The notes under the pieces were generated by a model. That model was not told the DNA's origin. It did not search any database and saw only the letters and a program-made list of their open reading frames with translations. Positions 48,901-56,988 of a stretch of DNA of 64,000 nucleotides are shown here, one piece after another. Each line of letters begins with the position of its first letter. Position 1 is the stretch's first letter. The position numbers were made by a program, and so were the translations under genes. Source of the DNA: an uncultured Lachnospiraceae bacterium (GTDB taxonomy: Bacteria; Bacillota; Clostridia; Lachnospirales; Lachnospiraceae); NCBI GenBank assembly GCA_949471785.1, contig CASWRE010000012.1:1-64000 (forward strand), given 5' to 3'.

Positions 48901-49568
48901 GGCTGTACGACGCTCAGGTGGTGCATATGCGCCAGACCCTGGCCGAGCAGGCCCCCGAGGAATTCCAGAAAAATAAACTGGAGATTCTGCGGGAGCTCAC
49001 CAGGCTGCGCCAGATCTGCTGCGACCCGTCCCTGTGCTTTGAGGATTATAAGGGAGGCTCCGCCAAGCTTGCGGCATGTCTGGATCTGGTGGAGAGCGCC
49101 GTGGAGGGAGGGCATAAGATCCTGCTGTTTTCCCAGTTTACCACGATGCTGGAGCGGATACGTCGGGCTTTTGAGGACAGAGGAATCACCTACTACGAGA
49201 TTACCGGAAGTACGCCGAAAGAAAAACGGCTTTCCCTGGTGCGTCAGTTTAATAAAGACCAGGTGCAGGTGTTTCTGATTTCTCTGAAGGCCGGCGGCAC
49301 GGGACTGAACTTGACGGGAGCGGATGTGGTGATTCACTATGATCCCTGGTGGAATGTGGCCGTGCAGAATCAGGCTACGGACCGGGCCCACCGGATCGGT
49401 CAGACGAAAGTGGTGTCGGTGTTTAAACTGATTATGAAACATACCATTGAGGAAAAGATCTGCCAGCTGCAGGAGAGCAAACAGAATCTGGCAGATCAGA
49501 TCCTAAGCGGAGACATGGCCGGTATCGGAAGCATGAGCAGGGAGGAATTGCTGGAGCTGCTGATGTAA
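45948..49568 (+). CDS. SNF2-family DEAD/DEAH helicase with N-terminal SWIM zinc finger
   Basis: SWIM-like CSCPVAGGKGNCKHIAAV; GGILADDMGLGKTLQVITALL; DEAQYIKN; FSQFTTMLERIRRAF; ATDRAHRIGQTKVVSVFKLI. Confidence 0.95.
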   Translation: MKNWKEAFSPATLNMGRELYKSGSVVNLEQTDKGYEAFVRDRAGYAVKIGMKGDVVKSMACSCPVAGGKGNCKHIAAVIYAVQQKLRRERKARSAEVEEQTNQYSYFQMDELQNKLGLAASDLKKAQKLADGGFVHLDSAELGYTEYEDAMVCVVRGTFVKKNVHYGVSLSMTADRVLTKYCDVAGCKCGAYTWYGKNEKTCEHLAALFFLFKKYAVENRLGDATDKAGTLIIRSFQDRRAVGVAARAEARELPLLVRPRVVQKADGFWLSFKVGEKGGRLYLIKKMEEFTELVATGGNGLYGSTAVFNHSLENFSEDSRKYISFIQEIVSDEKEFIRRYVDNYGGYRGKSGVGQQIQLSGRRLDIFYELCANGEAEYEDRTVKPVKKGSLVCAEGNPRLELTIQKYEHAATHAFQGIEVSGEVPALLCGQQHRYYLEDLHLYRLEKDFVEHVEPLLSGARSHALSFKVGRQKLAAFYYTVLPTLRDYVEIREKDAGVVEQYLQPDVRFIFYLDAVDQDAVCRAVAVYGEEQVPLADQNGRLQADVFRDYYRESEARDTVEQYFPKLDEKSGEYHCGEDEEAVYRVLSEGVQALMAMGEVQSTDRFKRLNVSRRTKVTVGVSLESGLLNLDISSEDISHQELLEVLASYRMKRRFHRLRNGDFLSLEDDNLAMLSEMMDALHMTPKEFVKGKMQIPAYRALYLDRMLEENDHVYSNRDSRFKQLIKEFKVVSDADFEEPPTLQKVLRRYQKTGFRWIRTLEACRFGGILADDMGLGKTLQVITALLSLKLEGHLKTSLVVCPASLVYNWGEEFARFAPELSVCLVTGNQEERGRKLSEYASCDVLVTSYDLLKRDIVSYEGINFGYEIIDEAQYIKNHTTAAAKAVKLIHSDTRFALTGTPIENRLSELWSIFDYLMPGFLYRYETFKKEFETPIVRSSDEKAAERLRKMTGPFILRRLKGDVLKDLPDKLEEIRYARFEEEQQRLYDAQVVHMRQTLAEQAPEEFQKNKLEILRELTRLRQICCDPSLCFEDYKGGSAKLAACLDLVESAVEGGHKILLFSQFTTMLERIRRAFEDRGITYYEITGSTPKEKRLSLVRQFNKDQVQVFLISLKAGGTGLNLTGADVVIHYDPWWNVAVQNQATDRAHRIGQTKVVSVFKLIMKHTIEEKICQLQESKQNLADQILSGDMAGIGSMSREELLELLM

Positions 49569-49585
49569 GGGGGCCGCTGCTATAT

Positions 49586-50920
49586 TCAGATATACCGGTA
49601 TTTCTTTCCGTTTTTCATCAGGAAACCAATCGTTACGGTCAGAGACAAAAGTTCCGAGGTAAGGAGGGCCAGCCAGATGCCGTCCAGGCCCAGGAAAACG
49701 GGCAGAAGCAGGACGCAGACAGACTGGAAGACCAGGGAGCGCAGGAAGGAGATCACTGCGGACACGAGGCCGTTGTTCAGCGCGGTAAAAAAGGCGGAGC
49801 CGTAGATGTTGAAACCGCACAGCAAGAAGGCGATAGAGTAGATCCGGAACCCCCGAACGGTCATGGCGTACAGTTCGGCGTCGTAGCCCACGAAGATGCG
49901 GGATACGGGGGCGGAGAGGATCAGGGACAAAAGGGTCATGGCTATGCCGCCCAGGCCCATCAGCGTCAGGCTTTTTCCAAGCAGGCTTTTCAGCTCAGCC
50001 GTGTGGTCGGCGCCGTAGTGGAAACTGACGATGGGGGCGCTGCCCACCGCATAGCCCAGGAAGATGGCGGCGAAGATAAAGCTGATGTAAGCGATGACGC
50101 CGAAAGCGGCTACGCCGTCCTCTCCGGCCAGCCGGAGAAGCTGGAAGTTAAACAGGATGGTGACGATGGAAGAGGCCACGGAGCTCATCAGCTCGGAGGA
50201 GCCGTTGAGGCAGGTATTGGCCAGTATATGTCCATAATATTTTGTCTTACAAAAACGCAGCAGGCTCCTGTTTTCCCTGGAAAAATAGAACAGGGGAATG
50301 ACGCCGCCCACGATCTGGCTGGCAGCTGTAGCCAGGGCGGCTCCGGCCAGGCCCCAGGAAAAGACGGCCACGAACAGGGCGTCCAGGAGGATATTCGCAC
50401 AGCCCGAGGCCACGGTCACGGCCAGACCCAGTTTGGGCTTTTCTGCCGTGACGAAAAAGCTCTGAAACACGTTTTGCAGCATAAAAAAAGGAAGGGCCGT
50501 CAGTGTGATCCGGCCATAGAGGACGCAGTTATCCAGCATTTCTCCGGAGGCGCCCAGGAGTACGGCGATGGCGGGCAGAAAAAGCTGCCCGGCCAGGGTA
50601 ATGATGAATCCGCCGATAATCGTCACCCAGACCAGCATGGTAAAATAGCGGTTAGCTTCCTCGTGCTTTTGCTCGCCCAGTGTCCGGGCCACGATGGCCG
50701 TGCCGCCCGTGCCGATCATGAAGCCCAGCGCCCCGGTAATCATCAGCAGCGGATAAATCAGATTGATGGCGGCGAAGGGAGTCTTTCCCGCATAATTAGA
50801 TACAAACAGTCCGTCCACTACGCTGTAGATGGATGTAAAGATCATCATGGTGATGGATGGCAGGACAAAGCGCAGGAGCTTACTGTAGGTAAAGTGTTCG
50901 GATAAACGGATTTGTTTCAT
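49586..50920 (-). CDS. MATE family efflux transporter
   Basis: LPSITMMIFTSIYSVVDGLFVSNYAGKTPFAAINLIYPLLMITGALGFMIGTGG; start at 50920 preferred over the ORF start at 51067. Confidence 0.94.
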   Translation of the reverse strand: MKQIRLSEHFTYSKLLRFVLPSITMMIFTSIYSVVDGLFVSNYAGKTPFAAINLIYPLLMITGALGFMIGTGGTAIVARTLGEQKHEEANRYFTMLVWVTIIGGFIITLAGQLFLPAIAVLLGASGEMLDNCVLYGRITLTALPFFMLQNVFQSFFVTAEKPKLGLAVTVASGCANILLDALFVAVFSWGLAGAALATAASQIVGGVIPLFYFSRENRSLLRFCKTKYYGHILANTCLNGSSELMSSVASSIVTILFNFQLLRLAGEDGVAAFGVIAYISFIFAAIFLGYAVGSAPIVSFHYGADHTAELKSLLGKSLTLMGLGGIAMTLLSLILSAPVSRIFVGYDAELYAMTVRGFRIYSIAFLLCGFNIYGSAFFTALNNGLVSAVISFLRSLVFQSVCVLLLPVFLGLDGIWLALLTSELLSLTVTIGFLMKNGKKYRYI

Positions 50921-51051
50921 GTTTACGGGTCCTCCTTTCTTTTTTGCATATTTACGGGAAATATGCGGTTTGCCTGTCTGAGGGTATGTCCTATGATTAA
51001 AGCACAGGTGAGGATGATAGTCAAGCGTGAGTTCCGGAAAGGGGTGCGGAT

Positions 51052-51894
51052 GTGGAAAGCTATACAAGGGAAATTCTTTATCACTATACGGACTTTCAGG
51101 CGTTGGACGGTATCCTCCGCTGCGCGCAGCTGCGGGTAAATAATGTCCTGAACATGAATGACGCGGCGGAGATGCGCTTTTTTATGACCGGGTTGTGTCA
51201 CGCGGTGGTGAAACGGCTGGAAGACGAGGGAGATTGTGAATGTGCCCGGAAAGTCCGGGAGCTTTTCCGGGAGGAGCAGGAAAAAGAATTCTTTTATTCC
51301 GCCTATGCGGCCTGTTTTTCCCTGTACCGGGACGACGCGGCCCAGTGGGAACGGTACGGGAATAAGGGGCGGGGCGTGTGCATCGGATTCAGAGGCGAAT
51401 TTCTGGAGAAAATGGCGGAGGGGGAGTTGTCCCTCCAGATGGTTTTCTATCAGGAGGATATGACGGAGCACAGGCTGGTGGATGTATTCTATCTGCTGGT
51501 AAAAGGGGAAAAGAATCTGTCGGTGGACAATCCCCTGATAAAAGGAGCGATGAAAGCGGCCTGGATTCAGTCGGTGGTCTTTAAGCATCCTTCGTTTTCC
51601 TCGGAGAATGAGGTTCGCCTGGTGGTTTTCCCTTTTGAGAAGAGATATTTTGACGTCAGGCCCTGTTATCATGTGACCACAGACCGCATCAAGAAATATT
51701 ATCCCCTGGATCTTCTGGCTATGTGCCGGAGAGCGGGCATCGGTCTGGAGGATCTGGTATCAGAGATCATTATCGGCCCGGAATCCACCCAGTCGGCATT
51801 TATTCTGCAGGATTATCTCCGGGATAACGGGCTGCGGAAGCTTGCGGGAAAGGTGACTTTATCGGAGTGCCCTCTGCGTAAGACGACGATGTAA
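51052..51894 (+). CDS. DUF2971 domain-containing protein
   Basis: LYHYTDFQALDGILRCAQLRVNNVLNMNDAAEMRFF; FYSAYAACFSLYRDDAAQWERYGNKGRGVCIGF. Confidence 0.85.
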   Translation: MESYTREILYHYTDFQALDGILRCAQLRVNNVLNMNDAAEMRFFMTGLCHAVVKRLEDEGDCECARKVRELFREEQEKEFFYSAYAACFSLYRDDAAQWERYGNKGRGVCIGFRGEFLEKMAEGELSLQMVFYQEDMTEHRLVDVFYLLVKGEKNLSVDNPLIKGAMKAAWIQSVVFKHPSFSSENEVRLVVFPFEKRYFDVRPCYHVTTDRIKKYYPLDLLAMCRRAGIGLEDLVSEIIIGPESTQSAFILQDYLRDNGLRKLAGKVTLSECPLRKTTM

Positions 51895-51903
51895 TTTGAA
51901 AAA

Positions 51904-53691
51904 TTATAAAAGGTCATTCAGAATCTCAACCGCAATTTCCGAAGCCCTGCGGCCGGTGGAATGTTCAGAATTTTGCAGATTGACGGCGAAACAGTAAAGA
52001 TCTTCGTGATTCTCGACAAATCCTATAAACCACCCATTGCGATTCTGCCCGTTAACAAAACCGGTGCCGGTTTTGCCGTAGAGTTTTCCCGCGGGAATGT
52101 CGGAAATAAACAGGGCATTTTTTACGGCCAGAATATTCTGCTCATCAAACTCCCATTTGTTTTCCAGCAGATTCGCCAGCAGCATGACCTGTTCAACCGG
52201 TGAAATTTTCAGAGAGGATTCCGCCCAGTACTGCGTGGCTCCGCCGGTCAGATCACAGTTGCCGTAGGAAATCCGGCGATAATAGGCGTACAGGGCGGAG
52301 AGGCCAAGCCGTCTGTCCAGATTCTGAAAGTACCAGTTCACGGAATCCGCCATGGCGGTGGAAAGCGTCTGATCCCGGTTCCAGGAATCAAAATACTGTC
52401 TGGTTCCGTCCCATGGGATCAGGGAAGAATCGGGGGAGATCACATGCTCCTCCAGGGCAAAGAGCCCACTGTAGATCTTGAAAGTAGAATCCGGGGAAAC
52501 CCGCCGCTCGGCCCCCTCTTTATTATAAATATGATACCGATTGCGGGATACGTCATAGAGGACAAAGGACCCCTCCGCGCTGTCAAAATAGGGGGCGGCG
52601 TCCAGAAATTCCCGGTTTTCGGCGTCCAAATGAAAAGACGCGTTTTGAGACGCATGGGCCGTCAGCAGGGGCGCCAGGCCGTACACGGGCAGTACGGCAA
52701 GAAGGATTATGCCCATGCTCTTGCATTTTTGAAAAAAGGAATCGCTTTTATAGTTTGCGATGGCTGTAATCCTCTGTCGGATCGCGGCTTTTTGGTCTCC
52801 CATGGCGGACAGGGGGGAGAAGAAGCTTCCTTTTTGCATATGCCCGGTATATCTCAGGATGGTGGAGCCGTATTGCAGGCATTTTTCCCTGCCAATGACA
52901 GATATCACGGAATGATCGCAGGCGATCTCCCGGTCTTTTTGCAGCTGGCGAAAACCGTACCAGATCCAAGGATTGAACCAGTACAGGACCCCCAGCAGGC
53001 AGACGAGATCGTTCAAAAGAGCGTCCCTGTGCCGGTAGTGCTGCAGCTCGTGCAGGAAAATATAGCGCACATCTTCATCGGACAGCAGGATATCCAGATC
53101 CTGAGGGATAATCACGGTGGGCCGAATCCAGCCGTAGGAGACCGGGGTGGGGATGTGGCAGGAGGCATACAGCCGGACGTGCCACCGGATGTGCAGCGCC
53201 CGCCGGCAGGATAAAAAATGGCGGTACAGTTCAGGCTCTGTCCGGTCGGTGACGGCGTAAGCATGTTTCCGCAGGAAATAGATTTTCAGGATTGTGCGGA
53301 GGGTGTACAGGGCGGCGGCAGCAATGCCTGCAAGCCATGTGCCCCATAATACAGATGGCAAAACAGTATGGGACGAAGCTATGGCCGTCGAAAGATCCGT
53401 CAGGCCCGCAAGAGACGCCGCCGGGTGGACGGCCGTATTTCCCGCCGGGACAGGGGCGGAAAGACCGGCGCCGTGGCCGAACCATTGCCGTATCCACAGA
53501 AAGAAGTTTCCGGGGGCAAAAATTTGGCAGGGCCAGAAGGGCAGGAGCAGGGAGAAGACAAAAATGTACCATATGCGGTATTGAGCCGTTACGGTCATGT
53601 GCTTTTTAAAAAGACGCTTTCCCGCCAGGATCAGGGCGAGCAGCAGACTGATTAAACCGTTGCAGATTAAAAAATGCAGGGGAAATGTCAT
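51904..53691 (-). CDS. blaR1: BlaR1 family beta-lactam sensor/signal transducer (M56 peptidase plus class-D-like penicillin-binding sensor)
   Basis: FLHELQHYRHRDALLNDLVCLLGVLYWFNPWIWYGF; sensor motifs SPDSTFKIYSGLFAL and LYGKTGTGFVNGQNRNGWFIGF. Confidence 0.93.
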   Translation of the reverse strand: MTFPLHFLICNGLISLLLALILAGKRLFKKHMTVTAQYRIWYIFVFSLLLPFWPCQIFAPGNFFLWIRQWFGHGAGLSAPVPAGNTAVHPAASLAGLTDLSTAIASSHTVLPSVLWGTWLAGIAAAALYTLRTILKIYFLRKHAYAVTDRTEPELYRHFLSCRRALHIRWHVRLYASCHIPTPVSYGWIRPTVIIPQDLDILLSDEDVRYIFLHELQHYRHRDALLNDLVCLLGVLYWFNPWIWYGFRQLQKDREIACDHSVISVIGREKCLQYGSTILRYTGHMQKGSFFSPLSAMGDQKAAIRQRITAIANYKSDSFFQKCKSMGIILLAVLPVYGLAPLLTAHASQNASFHLDAENREFLDAAPYFDSAEGSFVLYDVSRNRYHIYNKEGAERRVSPDSTFKIYSGLFALEEHVISPDSSLIPWDGTRQYFDSWNRDQTLSTAMADSVNWYFQNLDRRLGLSALYAYYRRISYGNCDLTGGATQYWAESSLKISPVEQVMLLANLLENKWEFDEQNILAVKNALFISDIPAGKLYGKTGTGFVNGQNRNGWFIGFVENHEDLYCFAVNLQNSEHSTGRRASEIAVEILNDLL

Positions 53692-54077
53692 GATTCGTCG
53701 TCGCTCCTTGTCCGGGAATTTATGATTTCATGCAGATCTTTCAGGTCCTCGTCGGACAGCTCCGCGTGGGCCAGCAGGGAGGAAAGCATGGGCGCGATTT
53801 CTCCGCCGTAAAATCGGTTGAGAAATGTATGATTTTCCTGCTGCAGATAGCTTTCCCGGGAGATAAGCGGGGAATAGTGGTACATCCGTCCCTGTTTTTC
53901 GTAAGAGATCGCTCCTTTGGCCGCCAGCCTGGACAGCAGCGTGTGAATGGTTTTCTGGTTCCAGCTGTGGGAACGCCGGGCGCGTTCCGTGATTTCGTTG
54001 GTGCTGAGCGGATATTCCGCCCAGAGGATTTTCATGATTTCATATTCGGCTCGGGAAATCTGAGGGATTTTTTTCAT
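53688..54077 (-). CDS. blaI: BlaI/MecI-family repressor
   Basis: ISRAEYEIMKILWAEYPLSTNEITERARRSHSWNQKTIHTLLSRLAAKGAISYEKQGRMYHYSPLISRE. Confidence 0.94.
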   Translation of the reverse strand: MKKIPQISRAEYEIMKILWAEYPLSTNEITERARRSHSWNQKTIHTLLSRLAAKGAISYEKQGRMYHYSPLISRESYLQQENHTFLNRFYGGEIAPMLSSLLAHAELSDEDLKDLHEIINSRTRSDDES

Positions 54078-54096
54078 GGTATTTTGTACCTCTTTC

Positions 54097-54112
54097 TACT
54101 ACTTTTGTAGTA
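54097..54112. promoter_or_regulatory. BlaI-type operator palindrome
   Basis: TACTAC-TTTT-GTAGTA immediately upstream of blaI; resembles BlaI/MecI operator dyads. Confidence 0.75.
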
Positions 54113-54183
54113 TTTATTATAGGACGAAGGATGGTGAGCGTCAAGAATTTATCGACGTATAGTTTCCTTCTGTGCTATAATGT

Positions 54184-54214
54184 GGTAACCGTTCAGACAA
54201 GCTGAACGGTTACC
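54184..54214. repeat. intergenic palindrome with GTTCAG/CTGAAC core
   Basis: GGTAACCGTTCAG-ACAAG-CTGAACGGTTACC, 13-bp perfect arms. Confidence 0.85.
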
Positions 54215-54249
54215 TGCGATATTGTAAGAGTTAACAGAAAGGGACGTAT

Positions 54250-56958
54250 TTGATGGAGAATACATCAGAAAATAAACTGGGTGATAAACAGAAAAAGCAT
54301 ATCGTCGCTGGCCTTCTGGCCCATGTAGACGCCGGAAAGACTACCCTGTCCGAGGGGATGCTGTATCTGTCCGGCGCGCTGCGCACTCTGGGCCGGGTAG
54401 ACCACCAGGACGCGTTTCTGGATACGGATGTGATGGAGAGGGAGCGGGGGATTACGATCTTTTCCAAACAGGCCAGGCTGACCTATAAAGATATGGAAGT
54501 GACGCTGCTGGACACGCCGGGCCATGTGGATTTTTCTGCAGAAATGGAGCGGACGCTGCAGGCGCTGGACTATGCCGTCCTGGTAGTAAACGGCAGCGAC
54601 GGCGTACAGGGCCATACGGAGACGGTGTGGCGGCTGTTGAAACGGTACAGGATACCGGTCTTTCTGTTTATCAATAAGATGGATCTGCAGGGAAATGACA
54701 GACAGGCACTACTTTCGCAGCTTACGGAAAGGCTTTCGGACGGCTGCGTGGATTTCGGCGGGGAGAGGGATGAGGCGTTTTATGAAACGGCGGCTATGTG
54801 CGACGAGGAGGCCATGGATACTTATCTGGAAAACGGCAGACTGACGGACGGACAGCTTGCGGCTCTCATTGCGGCCAGGAAACTGTTTCCCTGCTACTTC
54901 GGGTCGGCATTAAAGCTTACGGGAGTAGAGGCGTTTTTAGACGGGCTGGCGGTCTATACGCTGCGCCGGCAATGGCCGGAGGCGTTTGGCGCCAGGGTGT
55001 ACAAGATCGCCCGGGACAGCCAGGGCAGCCGCCTGACTTATATGAAAATCACCGGCGGAAAGCTGCGGGTGAAGCATTTGCTTTCGAACCGTGGGTCAAA
55101 GGGAAGAAACGGCCGTACGCTGTCGGAGGAGGAGATCTGGGAGGAGAAGGTCGATCAGATCCGGCTTTATTCCGGGGCAAAGTATCAGACGGCGGAGGCG
55201 GTTCCGGCGGGTACGGTATGCGTGGTCACGGGCCTGTCTCACACATTTCCGGGGGAAGGGCTGGGTGTGGAGCGGGAGACGGCGTTTCCGGTACTGGAGC
55301 CTGTTCTTACCTATAAGATATTGCTGCCGGAGGGCTGCGATGTCCATAAGACCCTGGCTGATTTGCGGCAGCTGGAGGAGGAAGATCCGCAGCTCCATAT
55401 CGTATGGCGGGAGCGTCTTCAGGAGATTCATATACAGCTTATGGGGGCAGTGCAGCTGGAAATTTTGCAGCGAATGATCGCTGACCGTTTCGGCATTCGG
55501 GTGGGATTTGGAGCCGGGAATATCGTCTATAAGGAAACTATTGAGACTTCCGCGGAGGGTGTGGGACATTTTGAGCCTTTGCGTCATTATGCAGAAGTAC
55601 ACCTCTTGCTGGAGCCGGGGGAGGCGGGCAGCGGTCTGGTATTTGCCACGGCCTGCAGTGAGGATGTCCTGGATTTGAACTGGCAGAGGCTGATTCTGAC
55701 CCATCTGGAGGAGAGAGAACATCCGGGAGTGCTCACGGGCGCTCCCATCACGGATATGCGGATCACGCTGCTGACGGGAAGAGCTCATGTGAAGCATACG
55801 GAGGGCGGCGATTTCCGTCAGGCCACCTATCGGGCCGTGCGGCAGGGGCTGATGCAGGCAAAGAGTGTCCTTTTGGAGCCCTGGTATGATTTTCGTCTGG
55901 AATTGCCCCAGGAACAGGTGGGGCGGGCCATGGCGGATGTACAGCGGATGGGCGGCACGGTCTGTCCGCCGGATATGACCGTGGATACGGCGGTGCTCAC
56001 AGGTTTCGCGCCGGTGGCCGGGATGAGCGGGTATATGGAGGAGATCAATGCCTATACCCGGGGCAGAGGACGGCTTTTCTGTACCATGAAGGGTTATCGG
56101 CCCTGCCACAATGCCGACGAGGTGATCAGGGCCATGGGCTATGATCCCGAGGCGGATACAGAGAATCCGCCGGATTCCGTGTTCTGCTCCCATGGCGCGG
56201 GAACCATCGTCAAATGGAATCGGGTGCGGGAATATATGCATGTGGACAGCGGCTGGAAGCAGCCGCAGGAAAAGAAAGCGGAAGAACGGATTCCGGAAGC
56301 TCCTTCGGCGGCCCGGCCGGCGGGAGGATCGTCCTATTACGGTTCCTGGAAGGAAGACCGGGAGCTGGAGGAGATCTTTCGCCGTACGTTCGGAGAACAG
56401 AAAAAGCGGGTAATGTCTTCGTACGGCGAGGTCGGCTACGGACGGACGAAACCCGCGGCAGAATCGTCCGGCGTCTGTCGCCCTCCCAAGGAGCCCATGA
56501 AAGAATACCTGCTGGTGGACGGCTACAATATCATTTTTGCCTGGGATGAGTTAAAATCAGTGGCCCGGGAGAATCTGGACGGGGCCCGATATAAGCTGAT
56601 GGATCTGCTGTGCAACTATCAGGGATTCCGCCAGTGTACCCTGATCTGCGTGTTTGACGCCTATAAGGTAAAGGGAGGGACGGGCTCTGTGGGGATGTAC
56701 CACAATATTCATGTGGTCTACACTAAGGAGGCGGAGACTGCCGACGCCTATATTGAGAAGACGACCGCCGAGATAGCGAGAAAGAACCGCGTCCGTGTAG
56801 CCACCTCGGATGCTCTGGAGCAGATCATCGTCATGGGACACGGCGCGGTCCGGGTTTCAGCCATGGAACTCCGGGCGGAACTGATCCGCGCCGGAGCGGA
56901 GATGGCGGAATTTTTCATCGATAAGAAAGAAAAGTTCAGTAATCGGCCGTTTGCTTAG
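54250..56958 (+). CDS. TetM/EF-G-like translation factor GTPase fused to C-terminal YacP/Rae1-like NYN nuclease domain
   Basis: AHVDAGKTTLSEGM, DTPGHVDFSAEMERTLQALDYAVLVVNGSDGVQGHTETVW, FINKMD; C-terminal EYLLVDGYNIIFAWDEL, CTLICVFDAYKVKGG, ADAYIEKTTAEIARKNRVRVATSDALEQIIVMGHGAVRVSAMEL. Confidence 0.93.
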   Translation: MMENTSENKLGDKQKKHIVAGLLAHVDAGKTTLSEGMLYLSGALRTLGRVDHQDAFLDTDVMERERGITIFSKQARLTYKDMEVTLLDTPGHVDFSAEMERTLQALDYAVLVVNGSDGVQGHTETVWRLLKRYRIPVFLFINKMDLQGNDRQALLSQLTERLSDGCVDFGGERDEAFYETAAMCDEEAMDTYLENGRLTDGQLAALIAARKLFPCYFGSALKLTGVEAFLDGLAVYTLRRQWPEAFGARVYKIARDSQGSRLTYMKITGGKLRVKHLLSNRGSKGRNGRTLSEEEIWEEKVDQIRLYSGAKYQTAEAVPAGTVCVVTGLSHTFPGEGLGVERETAFPVLEPVLTYKILLPEGCDVHKTLADLRQLEEEDPQLHIVWRERLQEIHIQLMGAVQLEILQRMIADRFGIRVGFGAGNIVYKETIETSAEGVGHFEPLRHYAEVHLLLEPGEAGSGLVFATACSEDVLDLNWQRLILTHLEEREHPGVLTGAPITDMRITLLTGRAHVKHTEGGDFRQATYRAVRQGLMQAKSVLLEPWYDFRLELPQEQVGRAMADVQRMGGTVCPPDMTVDTAVLTGFAPVAGMSGYMEEINAYTRGRGRLFCTMKGYRPCHNADEVIRAMGYDPEADTENPPDSVFCSHGAGTIVKWNRVREYMHVDSGWKQPQEKKAEERIPEAPSAARPAGGSSYYGSWKEDRELEEIFRRTFGEQKKRVMSSYGEVGYGRTKPAAESSGVCRPPKEPMKEYLLVDGYNIIFAWDELKSVARENLDGARYKLMDLLCNYQGFRQCTLICVFDAYKVKGGTGSVGMYHNIHVVYTKEAETADAYIEKTTAEIARKNRVRVATSDALEQIIVMGHGAVRVSAMELRAELIRAGAEMAEFFIDKKEKFSNRPFA

Positions 56959-56988
56959 CGGCCGCCGTCAGCGGTTCATACTGTTTTT

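Noticed and set aside
54250-56958. Bona fide mobile tetracycline-resistance gene (tetM/O/W)
   Set aside because: The protein is about 900 aa with a NYN nuclease tail, diverged GTPase region and no mobile element or tet leader nearby.
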